This document shows, one piece after another, positions 47,401-58,383 of a stretch of 64,000 nucleotides of DNA. The DNA is from Posidonia oceanica (Eukaryota; Streptophyta; Magnoliopsida; Alismatales; Posidoniaceae). Both the position numbers and the translations under genes were made by a program. The stretch covers positions 8,122,001-8,186,000 of the forward strand of contig JAZBRS010000011.1 of the NCBI GenBank assembly GCA_037176725.1, read 5' to 3'. Below the pieces are notes generated by a model. The model made no database searches. It was not told the origin of the DNA and saw only the letters and a list, made by a program, of their open reading frames with translations. Positions within the stretch are counted from its first letter, which is position 1, and every line of letters starts with the position of its first letter.

Positions 47401-50326
47401 ATTCAGACATTAAATAAAATCTAAACCAACTCTGGACCTAAACGTAATAACTAAAACCTAACAGAATTTAATTCAATGTAAGCATTAAACTATATTCAAG
47501 TTTTAAGAAAAAGAAAAATAAATGAATAGTGTCGTCTTCCTCCTACGCACCCAGCTACTGTGCTGGCGGAGGAGCGGCGGCGCGCGGCGTGGAGGAGGTC
47601 TGGGAGGCTTCTGGACGTTCGGCGAGGTAGTCCGGAGGCAAGCGGAGGTGGCGCGGCGGTCCAGAGCGCGCGACGAGCGACGACAGTGGCTGACGTTGCC
47701 GGAGAAGAAAGCGACTCCGGCGAGGCACCAAAAACGACCCAATGCAGTAAAAATCTAACTAAAATGCTAGAAACGATGGCATGCATACAAGGAAGGTAAT
47801 GGTGCATCAATTTACCTGTGATGGCGGCTGAGGAGGGCCTGCAGTGCCGGTGGTTCGCGGCAGTCTGGCGGTGGGTTGCGGCGGCACTCGGAGGTGCCAG
47901 AGGGCAAGCGGGTGATGCCGGCGTGTTCCATGTGTGCAGGCAGTGCTCTGGGTGCGCCCTGAAGTTGACTACGGTGGCCGGAGTGGAAAATGGGATCTTT
48001 TGGGTGGCCGACTGATTCTGAGATCGCCGGGGTGCTCTGTGGCTTTCTGGGCTGAAGGGAAGGTCCCTCTGGGTTGGTGGAGGTCCCAGGAGCGTGGTGG
48101 AGTGATTTGATTGGGGTGGAAAGGTCTGAGGAAGGCTGTGTGGATTTTGGAGACTTCTGGACAGTTGGCTGCAGAAGGTGTTTGTAGTGTTCGTTGGAGA
48201 TGTAGGGTGCGTGAGGGTGAAATTTTGGTTGGCTCGTGGAGATGGTTGTTCCAGGAGTCTACTGGAGAGGTTTGAGAGGCTTCTGGTGGCTGTGGTGCTG
48301 GTTTGGCAATGGAGAAGGCAGCTCTATGAGGTGAAGAGAAGAGATGGGTTCGGGGGAGGATTCTGGGTGAATTCTGGGGTGTATTCTCGATCTAGAAGAA
48401 GCACAAGGAAGGCAAGAGGGTTCTGAGTTTGGGCGTGTGTGTTTCTAGGCGTTCTGGGTGGGATTTTCTGGTTTTGGTCTCCCTTTCTTCTCTCTGTGTG
48501 TGAGTGAGGGCAATGGTCAAAGGATGGGTCTTCTACCACCAATGGCAGGGCATGGAGGGGATGGTAAGGTCCTGGTCTTCGGCCACAGGGCATGGGAGGA
48601 GGCCGGACCATGGGATGTCAGGTGAGGTTTGAAAAACGAAGGGGGATCACGAGAGAGGGAGGTCTGTCGTTAGTGTTTGAGAGGAGAGGAAGAAGAGAAG
48701 AAGAAGAAGAAGGGGTGAAGTTGGGTTGGGCTTAGAGCACAGTGAAAAAAGAAAAAAAGGAATAGGAGGAAGGAGAGGTGGATTGGGCCTTGGATGTGGA
48801 GAAAAAAAAGGGAAAAGAAATGGAAGAAAAGAAGGAGAAAAAAAGAAGAAGGAAGAAAAAAGGAGAAGAAAAAGAAAAGGAATTTGGGTTTTGGTTTTTT
48901 TAAAGTTGGATTTGTTTTAGAGTTTTAGGTAATTATTTTTTAGGTCTTCCTTTTAATTATTCTTTTAAGTTTGTTAATGGCCTTTTTAAGTTTTTTTCTT
49001 GATTGTTTTAATTGTTTAAATTTTCCTCTTAATTTAAGTTTGTTTTTTGATTTTAAGTTTTTCTTTTCAATTTTAAGTTTGTTAATTGTTTTTATGTTTT
49101 GTTAATTTGATTAAGTTTTTCCCTTTTGATTTTAATTGTTAATTGTTTTTAAATTTGTTGATTTGTTTAAGTTTTTTAATTGGTTTTATCCTTATGTGTT
49201 TTTTTTCTTTTTCTTCATTTGATTAATTGCTTCTTTGTTAAAAAATTTTAATTAGGGTTTTTGATTGTTTTTCTTGTGCCTTTCTTTTTCTTAATTGTTT
49301 TTGTTTGTTCTTTTTTCCTGATTGTTCTCTAAGCTTTTTAATTGTTTCTCTTAAACTTTTGATTTGTTTTTCTTAATTATTTTCTTAAAGTTTTTTAATT
49401 GTTTTGATTATTTAAGTTTTCCTTTTGATTATAAGTTTTAATTTTTCTTTAATGGTTTTAAGGTTTTTGATTGGCTTTTTAGGTTGTTTTTCTTTTTAAG
49501 GGCTTTGAATAGAATTTTTCTTATGCTTGCTTCTTTAATTGTTTTTAATGGGTTATGATTTGTTTTAATTGTCTTTAAGTTTTGAAATTTGTTTTTTAAT
49601 TGTTTTAAGTCTCGAAATTTGTTTTCTAATTGTTTTAAATCATTTTTAAGTCTTAGTTTGTTTTAATTTGTTTTTAATTAGTTTTAACTGTTTTTGGGTT
49701 GTTTTGATTTGTTTTTAATTAGATTTTCTTTTGAATTATTTTTAGGTGTTTGATTTATTTTTCTAGTTAGATTTTTCTCTTTAATTGTTTTAAGAAGTGT
49801 TAAATGGGGCTGATGATGAGTTTGAAGAAGGAGGGAGAAGAAGAAAGGGGGAGAATAGTGAGGAAAGAGAAAAGGATAATGAGGAGAGAGAAAAGAATAA
49901 TCTAGAGAGAGAAAAGGATAATCAGGAGAGATAGGGAGGATAAAGACCTGATTTGGAGGGTTTTTGTGCAGGTGTGTAACCTAGGATTTCTAGGGTTTGA
50001 CCTAAGGTTTAATCTAGGGTTTTCTATGGTTTTAAATGGGATTTTGAAGGGTTTTTGGAAGGTTTAGGGCTAAGATTTGAAATGGGTTTTGCTTTAGGGT
50101 TTTGAGAGGGTTTTGGAAGGATTGTTTTACCTAGGTTTTCTAGGGTTTTCTATGGTTTTAAATGGGATTTTTGAAGGATTTTTGGAAGATTTTCTAGGTT
50201 GAAGAAAGGATGGATTTTCCTAGGGTTTTTGGATGGTTTTCTAGGTTAAGGTTTTGAGAGGGTTTTGAAGCCACCAGAGAAAGATCCACTAATTTAGCCT
50301 GTCACAATAGGGTGTCAACAAAGGCC

Positions 50327-51801
50327 AAACGGCCTCGCACAGCCGGTGGAGCCACCACCGAAAGGGCAGAACGCCGGAGCTCAGTGGCTGCGGTGATCCA
50401 GAGGGTCCACAGTCCAGGAAAAGGGCCTAGAAGCCGGAGGAGGAGGTCCTAAAGGTGAGGGGGGTCTCACCCAGGCGCGGTGCTGCTCGGAGCACTCCCC
50501 CGACGTCGGTGGGTCGCGACAGGCGTCGCTCCTGCCGACGGCGGTGTTGGAGGCCACGGAGGGGCACAGGCGGGGCTCGGACGAGATGCTCGAGGTTCAG
50601 AGGTCATCTGGGAGTGATCTAGAGGGTCGGAGGCTGCCTGTCACGACGAGAAGGTCGTTTCTGCCGGCGAGCCGTCGTCGGAGAAGAAGAAGAGGTCGGC
50701 GAGGGAAAAAAGGGAACAGACAGATACGAAGCATGCATGTAAAGGGCTAGGAAGCAAGAATAGGCTCCTACGATATCCAGGGAATGGTCTCCTACCTGAA
50801 TCTGTGTCTGGAGGAGGCTCCCGACGTCGGATACTCGCGATGGGTGCTGTTCCAGGCAGCGGTGCTGTTGGACGTGATGGCAGAGGCTCGGCGGTGCTGG
50901 GATGCACTCATGGAGCGTCGACGGACGTCTAGATGAAGCACAGTGGGACAGATGTTGGCTCTGGTGTAACGAGTTGCAGAGATGGCCGGAGGTGGCTGCA
51001 GTTGGGTTCACCAGTTAGGATTGGGTAGTGGGGGTAATGTGGAGGACGGGGAAGGTTGCTGGGACTGTGGTGAGGCCATGGGGTTGTGAATTGGTGCTGG
51101 AGGGGAAGTGTGGTGGCTAGCTGATGCTGTGGGATGTAATGGGTGCAGTCTACCGGAGAAGATGAATTTGGCCGACGAGAGGGGCTGCTGGGTGTGCTGT
51201 GGCTTGGGACGCAAGGGGAGGCAAGCCAGGGAGCAAGGAGGAGCAAGCAACCAGAGCAATGGATTGGAGGAAGCACTGTTTTATTGGTGGAGGGATGGAA
51301 TGGTAGCCACTGGATGGAATTTAGGGCTGTGAATGGCCGGCCAGGATCGAGGCTGAGGTGGATGATGGAGGTTGGTTGTAGTGTGGCAGAGAAGGTGGAG
51401 AATCTGCAGAGGTCGTGGGTTGTTAGTCGTGGGTGAGGTGGTGCACAAATGGTGTGAGGAATGTGCAATGGTGTGAGCTACTGTGGGTGCTGAATTGGGT
51501 TGCAGAAGGTTGAAATGGTGTGGGAGGTTGGTGCTGCTGTGTTGGTTGGGTTGCAGTGTCATGGGTGAAGGTGGTCTGTAGTGCTGTGGGTGAAGGAAGT
51601 TGTGGTAAGTGGCAATGCCAAATGGTGTGGGTGTGAGATTGGAGTGTGAGTGCTGTTGTGTTGGTTTGCAGTGGTGGATCAATTAGGTGCTGAAGGAGGG
51701 AAATGGTGTGGGAGGTTGGTGTTGCTATGATGGGTGAGTTCAGTCAGATTGGAGTGTGAGTGCTGCTGTGTTGAAGGCTTGGTTGATGGCAATGAGGTGG
51801 T
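50327..51801 (-). repeat. RT-B LTR, middle (GC-rich) segment
   Basis: This continues the RT-B LTR between RT-C and RT-D. It is GC-rich at 50330-51000, then TG/GTG-rich with repeated 'tggtgtgggaggttggtg' and 'gagtgtgagtgctg' words (51440-51770). CAG|GTAGGA near 50797 (minus) is a possible 5' splice site. Ser/Pro/His-rich ORFs on both strands are not called. Confidence 0.6.
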
Positions 51802-52396
51802 TGTAGAAGTGGATTTGCGGGGTGTTTATGAAGATGACTGTGCTTCCACGTACGTTGTCAACTTTGTTGTGATCGCCACTTATCAATGGACGGACAAGGC
51901 GTCTGGGGAGATGATGATGATGTGGGTAGTCGGCTCACTGGATCGACGGCAGGGTATCGTCCAGCAGCTTCCTCGTATTACGTGAGTAGATTCCTTTTCC
52001 TTCAAAAAACAAGTAACAGAAGATCTGGATGAGTTTGTGTGTAGTAAATCGATCAAATAAATAGGAGATAACATAAATAAATGCAACTAATACTAACCGG
52101 GGGTTGTTCCCCACATGCATATGCCATGAATCTAATCTAAAGAATGCAACAATGAAAATAAAGAGAATGGAAGATGATACTCCCTTCACCATCGTGCTGT
52201 ATGTAATGGGATGAGGAAGTGGAGGCATGGTTGGAGCTCAGGGAATCCTTGAGATCTCTGGGATTCAAGGTGGGATACGGTGATCTAGGGTTTCTGGATC
52301 GAAGGTGGAGGCTAGGGTTTCTCTCTTAGAAGATAATGGATTTTGTCTCCTTGAAAACCTAAAAATTCACCACCCCCCGGGAACTGACTCACGGAG

Positions 52397-52407
52397 CCTT
52401 TTTATAG
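52397..52407 (-). promoter_or_regulatory. TATA box of RT-D LTR (3' copy)
   Basis: On the minus strand CTATAAAAAGG lies in a GC-richer context (..AACCTATAAAAAGGCTCC). An identical copy lies at 60345-60355 in the 5' LTR, which is the one that would drive the element. Confidence 0.7.
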
Positions 52408-52437
52408 GTTCGTGGGGCATGGGTGGCTTAGACCTAG

Positions 52438-52460
52438 GAAGGTTCTAGAAGCTTCTAGAA
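52438..52460 (-). promoter_or_regulatory. Five-unit heat-shock element, 3' LTR copy
   Basis: Five alternating GAA and TTC triplets, each separated by two bases, run GAA-gg-TTC-ta-GAA-gc-TTC-ta-GAA. The inner 18 bp TTCTAGAAGCTTCTAGAA is a perfect palindrome. It lies about 30 bp upstream of the TATA box on the element strand. This is a consensus heat-shock-factor site (three or more inverted nGAAn units). Confidence 0.75.
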
Positions 52461-52931
52461 GGAAACTGATATTTAGGGCTAGTCACCGCCTAGGCAGGCG
52501 ACTAGCGTAAATATCTCCCGAAAAGATCGTGGAAATGCTGGGAAAATACCGCATGACCAGGTCAGTGGGGAGTCCACGTCAGTCAGTCTCCTGTAACACA
52601 GGCACCTTACTATGGCACTAATCCAGCAACTAAAAGATTTGTTTCTGATTTCTAGGAGCTAAATCCTGGATTGGTTCTGATTTATAGGGATTTGATTAGC
52701 ACATTAAAACATGTTAAAAATCAAGATATTTGTTTTGAAGCCACCTAGGATTTTCTAGATTATTCTTTGATTATTTTATTTATGATATATGTGTTATACC
52801 ATATATTAAATGCTAGAAAATCACATGAATATCAATAATTTACGGAAAAATATTATAATAGCTTATAAAATTCCCGTATGTTATATTAATGCCTAGGATA
52901 TTAATATTAAGCTGGAGAGAGAGGAAATGGT

Positions 52932-53020
52932 GCTAGTCGCCTGTCGCATAGGTGCCTACACAGTCCAGTCACCCCTCTGAAAGGTGTCTGACTGTGTCGC
53001 CACTCTGGGAGGCAACTAGC
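52932..53020 (-). other. Long imperfect hairpin in RT-D LTR (3' copy)
   Basis: The outer arms GCTAGTCGCCT and AGGCAACTAGC pair at 10 of 11 positions. An inner ACACAGTC/GACTGTGT stem and a CAGTCACC/GGTGTCTG stem (7 of 8) enclose CCTCTGAAA. The 5' LTR copy is at 60880-60968, with changes in the loops and one arm. Confidence 0.6.
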
Positions 53021-53371
53021 TAAGTCTTTTGTATTTTTAACCCTGTCTTTTAAGTTTGATCCAGAAAACTCGATAAAAGCCCAGAAAACTTCAAAGGTCT
53101 CATGAAATCATAAAAACATCTTCTTTAACTCAAATCTACCACGGATTTGAGTGGGATAAAGTGTGCTCAAGGTACTCGGACTTGCCACGAGTCTGAGTGC
53201 GTTAGCTATGCCACAACCAACAACCTTGAGTCAAGTAAAATCAAGACTTGTTTTTAAGTAAATCATGAAAACTCCGAAAAAATATGTTATTAAGCCTTAA
53301 TTGTGTTCTGGGTGCCTCAGAAGTTCCTATCCTTTATGAACTCTGGGAAATGTGAAATTGGGATATCTACA

Positions 53372-53391
53372 GATGCCCCTCCTTGGAGTTG
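53372..53391 (-). other. Polypurine tract of RT-D
   Basis: On the minus strand CAACTCCAAGGAGGGGCATC abuts the 3' LTR start. The AAGGAGGGGCATC core is identical to that of RT-A at 63963-63975. Confidence 0.7.
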
Positions 53392-55849
53392 ATCTTGGAA
53401 CAAGATCGGGTCTAAGGTAAGAACAAATGTCCTATTGAGCATTTCCTGAAATGGGGAGTTCTGTCTTAAACAATCCGCCACTAGGGATGAAGAAAAATAA
53501 TAAAAAAGGAAGGGGTGAACTGACTCGGTGTCGGGAGATTGCCAAACGGCCAAGTGGTTTGATTAATTGTCGTCATATTGAAGACTCAGGCATGGAAGGG
53601 TCAAGTCGGTACTGTGTGTCGCAGCCGATGTCAAGACCTGTCAACCATGTAGAGATATACTTCAACGGGGCAGAAGCTAAGGAGGAGATCGTGGGGCGTT
53701 ACACGATCGAAAAGGAGTGCTCTTGTGGCGTCATGTTTGAGATTTTACTTGGATTCGAATTGATAAAAGGATTGGTAGGAACTAGGTTGGCTCTAGGAGA
53801 ATCACATGTCCTAAGGATTTCTAACACTCTTGAAGGTCATTTGGCTCCGTCTGTGCTCCACTTCCAATGATATGAGAAAATGCATGGATGCATGATTCAA
53901 GCAAACAATGATAATGCAAATGCAAGTCAACATACAATGCAATGAATGGTCCATATGTTAGGTTAGGCCGATAGGGTACGGTTGTTCCCAAACCATATGG
54001 TCATATGCAGAATGAATGAATGCAGTTTGTTGTGGTCAAGTGTTTTCCGTCCTCGAGTGTGACCGGTACTCTCAGGAAAGGACTGTCGTCCCACAGCTTG
54101 ATTTGGCAAATAAAGCTGTTCTATGATTAAAGAACCGGGTGAGGGAGTGAATCCTTCCTTTGCCAAACCGAGGTTTGCCTTTTAGTCAAAGTGGGTGTGC
54201 CTTTGCACACTATATGAGCCCCTTAGGCGTGAGCTCATTCTCTATGTTGAGATGTATACCTGCACACTTAACAAAAGATGTTAGTAATCACAGGTGAACC
54301 TTTCCCAGTTCCTAGGGAGATTGACTAAGTTATACTTGTGTAGGAGATAAAGTAATCCCTTAATCAACACTGCTTGAGAACTAGGTGGAAGAAATTAGTC
54401 TTGGCCTCGGCGGAAAGATGGGAAATCGGAGCTCAGTAGACGCCGATTGTGAGTCATCCGCAGATGTTCTAAAGATTATTGCAGAAGCAATGTCTTTGTT
54501 GAGAAAACGCACCCAAGTCGTGTGATACGCTTGAGTAGGACGTTGACTCTAAATCCGAGGTGAAATGATTGTTGCATCACCGGCCAGACTAATTCCAGTT
54601 TTCCTACTTACTAAGTTTTCACTTGTATATAGGGTAGATGGTGCTTCTTTTTTGTTGGTTTTCATGGATTTTCTAATTTTTTTGAATTTTGTTGTGATTT
54701 TATGATTTTTTTGATTTTTGGTAGTTTTTTGGATTGATGAGTGCAATCACAACCATCTGCTTACAGCTTTTGCAGTATTGCCTTATATTATCTAAGGTGA
54801 GAGAACTTTCCCTTCTAACATGCTTTGTCTTTTGAGAACTTAGAACCTCATACTAGCCTTGGTTTAATTATTGTTTCCTTCATCTAATCAGTCCCTGAAC
54901 TTCTAGGATTCCCTATCCCTTGTTTGTGGGTGAGATAGGTGGAGGAGATTTGAAGTGTAGTAAGCTCTCGACTTTGGCTTAGGTCTTGAATTCCACTTGC
55001 CTTTCTTTGGTCCTTAATGCGTCTTTCTAGGATTTATGCCTTAGGTTCATGGACAGCTTTTGCCATGCTCTTTGGATAGCTCTTTGCTGACCTCTTTCAG
55101 TTGGACAGTTTCTTTTACTGTCTCTTTTCATTTATTCCTCACTTGGACAGCTTCTTTACTGCCATCTTTCCTCTCTGTTTGGGCAGTTTTTGCTGCCATC
55201 TTTTCTGGACGCTCTTTAAGTTAATTGGCAAGCGGTTCGTACCATAAGCCTTTGCTCCGAGCTTGCATTTCTCTTACCTCGCTGTGCAAGTGTATGTGCA
55301 GACAAGACAAGGTCGAGGTTACCCTAGTCGTTCAATTCCTTTTCTGTTTAAGATACAACTTTCTTTCCTTGGCTAGGACTTGGTCTTTGATTCTTTCTAC
55401 AACTTGGCATGCTAATTAAGGGTGTATTGTATGTAACTCCCACGGATCTAAGGATGCCTTTAGGTTGTCACAGCCAGTAATTGGAACTTCCCTGGGTGTC
55501 ACGGTCTCTCCTTAGGAAACCTTAGATAATATTTTGGCAACTCTGCTTAATGTTCTAAGTTGTCGAGTATAGTCCACACTCATCAAGCATTTTTATTATT
55601 TATTACTTATAATATAACTTAGCATTAGAGATAAATAAAGATAAATAAGGAAAACAGAGTACGGAAAGGAAAAAGTCTTATTTACAAGTTTTTAATTGAA
55701 TTAACCACTGCCCTCAGTCGGGTTCAGTGGAACTTTGCACCTCCCTTCCCAGATGAAGGGGCTTACCTGAGGGGTGACTGCGGAAGTCTGCCCCTGGCAT
55801 TAAGTAGTCAGGTGCTTGTGGCGCATATTCTTGTCATTCTTTTGGTTTA
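53392..55849 (-). other. RT-D internal region downstream of gag, no pol
   Basis: No protease, RT, RNase H or integrase motif was seen on either strand. A plus-strand ORF of 139 codons (53451-53870) has no recognised domain and is antisense to the element. At 55063-55205 a unit of about 45 bp recurs around TTGGACAG..ACTG and GGCAG-TTTTTG-CTGCC, again with small inverted repeats. The rest is A/T-rich 3' untranslated sequence. Confidence 0.55.
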
Positions 55850-56454
55850 CGCCCAGTCCTTGCTTTCAGAGGGTCAGAGTCGGACTCATTCTGACCCATT
55901 CCAGGCGATGTGCCCCTGGTGGCTTTGTCTTGGAGTGAGGCTATTAGATTTCCTCCTCCTTTTGAAGTGTGACTATGGACGGGTTCTGTAATAACCACTC
56001 CTTTATGAACACAGTGTTCATGACTGCCCCTAGTGTGTCTTCTTGTAGGATCGGGCAGTTTGGGAGGATCAACTCTTGCTGGTGCTGCTTGTAGAGGCGA
56101 GTTGAGTATAGCTTCTATGTCGTATCAGTCTACATCAGCATACTCATCATAGATGGGTGATTGGTTTTCTTGGATCATGTCCTAAAACATCTGAGAGTCC
56201 ACTGTCTTCTCGTTGCACCAGTCAGTGTCAGTGTACTCATCATAAGTGGGTGGCCAGTCTTCTTGGATCATGTCCTGAGAGCTCAGAGTAGGTGTTGAGG
56301 GTGCCTTAAGATTAAGGTCCTCTTTGCTTGATGGGCTTTGTTCTGGATCCACTTGTATGCACTGGATAGTTGCAAACTCAGATCGAGCAGCTGATAAGAT
56401 GATCTTTGCATCCGCGTGAGCCATTCGATGGTTAAACAAGGGCTCTTGATGTAT
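55850..56454 (-). pseudogene. RT-D gag C-terminal extension after a TAG
   Basis: The gag frame continues unbroken past the TAG at 56455: IHQEPLFNHRMAHADAKIILSAARSEFATIQ.., which is typical gypsy sequence between gag and protease. It then carries a duplicated motif, SQDMIQEDWPPTYDEYTDTDW and DMIQENQSPIYDEYADVD. A second TAG at 56182 sits where the first copy of the duplicated motif has Q, so CAG-to-TAG is likely. The frame fades out near 55850, before any protease motif. Confidence 0.6.
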
Positions 56455-58383
56455 CTAAATCACTTGTTGTCCTTGCTGAGCTGCCTTCAGTCTAGCTTTA
56501 AGCTCAGGCCACATGATTTCATCATTGTCATTAAGATTATGTATTTTATCTTTGACAGTGAAATAGTCTTCAAGGGTGTGCCCATGGTTTTGATGATAAG
56601 GGCAGTGCTTGGACATATCAGCATTTGGAAAACTTGGCCTGGGTTCAGGGAGTTGCAGATCTCCACTTTCAACCAGCATCTTGAATGTATCAGGGATTGA
56701 TTCAGGAAGTGGCGGGTAGCTTTGCCTTTGAGGGCCTTTGTAGCTCCGTGGTGGAGGGACGCTGTGGTAGCTCCCTTGCCCTTGCTGTTGCCCCTGGTAT
56801 GCATTATTTGTCAACCCTTGCTGGGCATGTACCGGGTAGTCAGGTGGCAGTTGTTGCTGATGCTGTATTGACTGCACTAACTGCCCCTGGTACTGTGCTG
56901 GTTGCCCTTGGGCCAGAAATGATTGCCCAGACTGATATTGGAGGTTTCTTTGCTCCTTCTGCCTCTGCTGAATTGAAACTTGGGCCATGTCACTAGTGAC
57001 GCCTTCAAGTGTATAGCTAGAGATCTTCTTCCTGCCCCATCCTTCGAGTTCCAAGAATGGTAGCTCTTCTTTGTGACGGAGGACCCTAGCCGCGTGCTCG
57101 TACAGTTGAGGGTACGTTTGAAGATCGCTAATCAGTAGCCCCATTATGAGTGCTCCTGTAGTGTTTCGGGATATGACCTCAACTGCTTGGTTCTCTGGGA
57201 TGTAGCATTTAGACCTTGCAACCATGTCTCTCCATCTGCTTGCAAAAGTAGCAAACACCTCATCAGGTTTCATTCTTTCAGCGAGGAGGTCGCTCATTGT
57301 AGGCTCGTGCTGGATGCAATGGCCATGTTGGAGCAGAAATTTTTCTTGGACCATCTTGAAGCTACTGAGATCATATGTTGTGAGCATGTTGAACCATCCC
57401 AGTGCTTCTCCTTCCAAGTTCTTGAAGAAGAGGTAGATAGTAAGCCCGTTATCATACTGATAGGGTAGAGCATCCATAGTGAATGTGGCTAGATGGCCTC
57501 TTGGATCCTCTGTTCCACTGTATTTCCTCATCTTTGGCATTTTGAATCCAAGTGGAAGAACAAATTGAGGAAATTTAGAAGTGTCAAACCCTATTGGTGC
57601 TTTATGTGTAACCCCTGCCTCTGTGAGTGCCTCAGAGATCATTCTCTTAATGTCCTGTCCTGGCATGGCTTGTTGTCCCTGGTTGAGGTGTCCATGTGTT
57701 TGGTGGAACGGTGGTGATAGAGGGTTGTATGGTGGAGAGAAGGGTAGGGATTGATGTGGAGTGTAGTATGATTGTGTATTGGCGGGAGGTTGTGGTGAGT
57801 GTGTTATTCCAGGATACTGTGGTTGGTATGATGTTCCGACATATTGTGGTTGTTGGTAGGTTGTGTATGATGGCATGGTTTGATGCATGGAAGGATAGGT
57901 TGGTGTTGTGTGGTATTGTGCGAATGAATTTTGGGTAAGAAAGTTTATAGTGGGGTTTAGTGGCATGGTGTATGTGTGAGTGGGCGTGATTAGTGAGTTT
58001 TGGTGAGGGTTTAGGAAAGAAGGTTGGTGGACGGGTGAGGTTTGTGGGCTCCTAAATGAGGAATGGCGGTGCCGTACCAAGAGTTGGTAGATCTCATTAG
58101 TCGTTTCTTCAAACAGATAGGAAGCGGTCGATGTAGGTGGCACTACTGGAGAGGTTATTTCGGGAAGTGTGTGTGCAAACGAGGTACTCCATGTTCGGGA
58201 GCGGTTTATTCCTCTCTCTCCTTCAATTTCTTGTGCAAAGTTGGGAGTCTCTGGCTCTTGTGCCTGTGAAGTTGAAGCTCTGTAAAAGAACCCATCTGGA
58301 CCTAGACTTGATTGTGCCGTAGAGGTAGAGGTTGAGGCAGAGGTCATATTGATGCGCTCTTGATTTGGTCGATAAAACTCCAT
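56455..58383 (-). CDS. gag: RT-D Gag polyprotein (642 aa)
   Basis: This is an intact minus-strand ORF from ATG 58383. Residues 1-240 are Ser/Thr/Pro/Gln-rich and low in complexity. Residues about 265-435 form the retrotransposon gag core (FVLPLGFKMPKMRKYSGTEDPRGHLATF, LEGEALGWFNML, FLLQHGH, ERMKPDEVFATFASRWRDMV). Residues 480-545 are Gln-rich. A knuckle CPYHQNHGHTLEDY spans 594-607. Its last ligand position, usually Cys, is Tyr607 (a TGT-to-TAT type change), so RNA binding may be impaired. It ends at a TAG that is probably secondary. It is of a different gag subtype from RT-A and RT-C. Role: particle and packaging protein, acting in trans with a pol supplied elsewhere. Confidence 0.85.
   Translation of the reverse strand: MEFYRPNQERINMTSASTSTSTAQSSLGPDGFFYRASTSQAQEPETPNFAQEIEGERGINRSRTWSTSFAHTLPEITSPVVPPTSTASYLFEETTNEIYQLLVRHRHSSFRSPQTSPVHQPSFLNPHQNSLITPTHTYTMPLNPTINFLTQNSFAQYHTTPTYPSMHQTMPSYTTYQQPQYVGTSYQPQYPGITHSPQPPANTQSYYTPHQSLPFSPPYNPLSPPFHQTHGHLNQGQQAMPGQDIKRMISEALTEAGVTHKAPIGFDTSKFPQFVLPLGFKMPKMRKYSGTEDPRGHLATFTMDALPYQYDNGLTIYLFFKNLEGEALGWFNMLTTYDLSSFKMVQEKFLLQHGHCIQHEPTMSDLLAERMKPDEVFATFASRWRDMVARSKCYIPENQAVEVISRNTTGALIMGLLISDLQTYPQLYEHAARVLRHKEELPFLELEGWGRKKISSYTLEGVTSDMAQVSIQQRQKEQRNLQYQSGQSFLAQGQPAQYQGQLVQSIQHQQQLPPDYPVHAQQGLTNNAYQGQQQGQGSYHSVPPPRSYKGPQRQSYPPLPESIPDTFKMLVESGDLQLPEPRPSFPNADMSKHCPYHQNHGHTLEDYFTVKDKIHNLNDNDEIMWPELKARLKAAQQGQQVI

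Larger units (their letters stand above)
16473..50321 (-). mobile_element. RT-C: Tat/Ogre-like Ty3/gypsy element with ~6.1-kb LTRs and two nested solo LTRs
   Basis: On the minus strand the order is 5' LTR (50321-38897), PBS, leader, gag, protease, RT, RNase H, second RNase H, integrase, a DUF7745-like ORF, a hairpin array, PPT and 3' LTR (22523-16473). Both LTRs start TGTTGACACCC and end ..TTACTACA. The two RNase H domains and the very long LTRs point to the Tat lineage. Flanks GAGGT (16468-16472) and AAGGC (50322-50326) match 3/5, with both differences transitions; this is a plausible decayed TSD. It is inserted in the RT-B LTR. All coding parts carry stops, so it is not autonomous now. Confidence 0.8.
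38897..50321 (-). repeat. 5' LTR of RT-C (interrupted by S3)
   Basis: The pieces are 38897-39331 and 44656-50321; together about 6.1 kb, against 6051 bp for the 3' LTR. Start TGTTGACACCC at 50321, end ..ATTACTACA at 38897. Most of the body is nearly identical to the 3' LTR. The first 110 bases at 38897 differ more from 16473 onward, mostly by C/T and G/A changes. Confidence 0.85.
51802..53371 (-). repeat. 3' LTR of RT-D
   Basis: Minus start TGTAGATATCCC at 53371, end ..CTTCTACA at 51802. It contains, in minus order, a long imperfect hairpin, the heat-shock element and the TATA box, then presumed R/U5 (52370-51802). The sequence is unrelated to the TGTAGACACC LTRs apart from its ends. Confidence 0.9.

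Noticed and set aside
53451..53870. Plus-strand ORF of 139 codons inside RT-D
   Set aside because: Antisense to the element, no recognised domain, no supporting context; kept only as a note.
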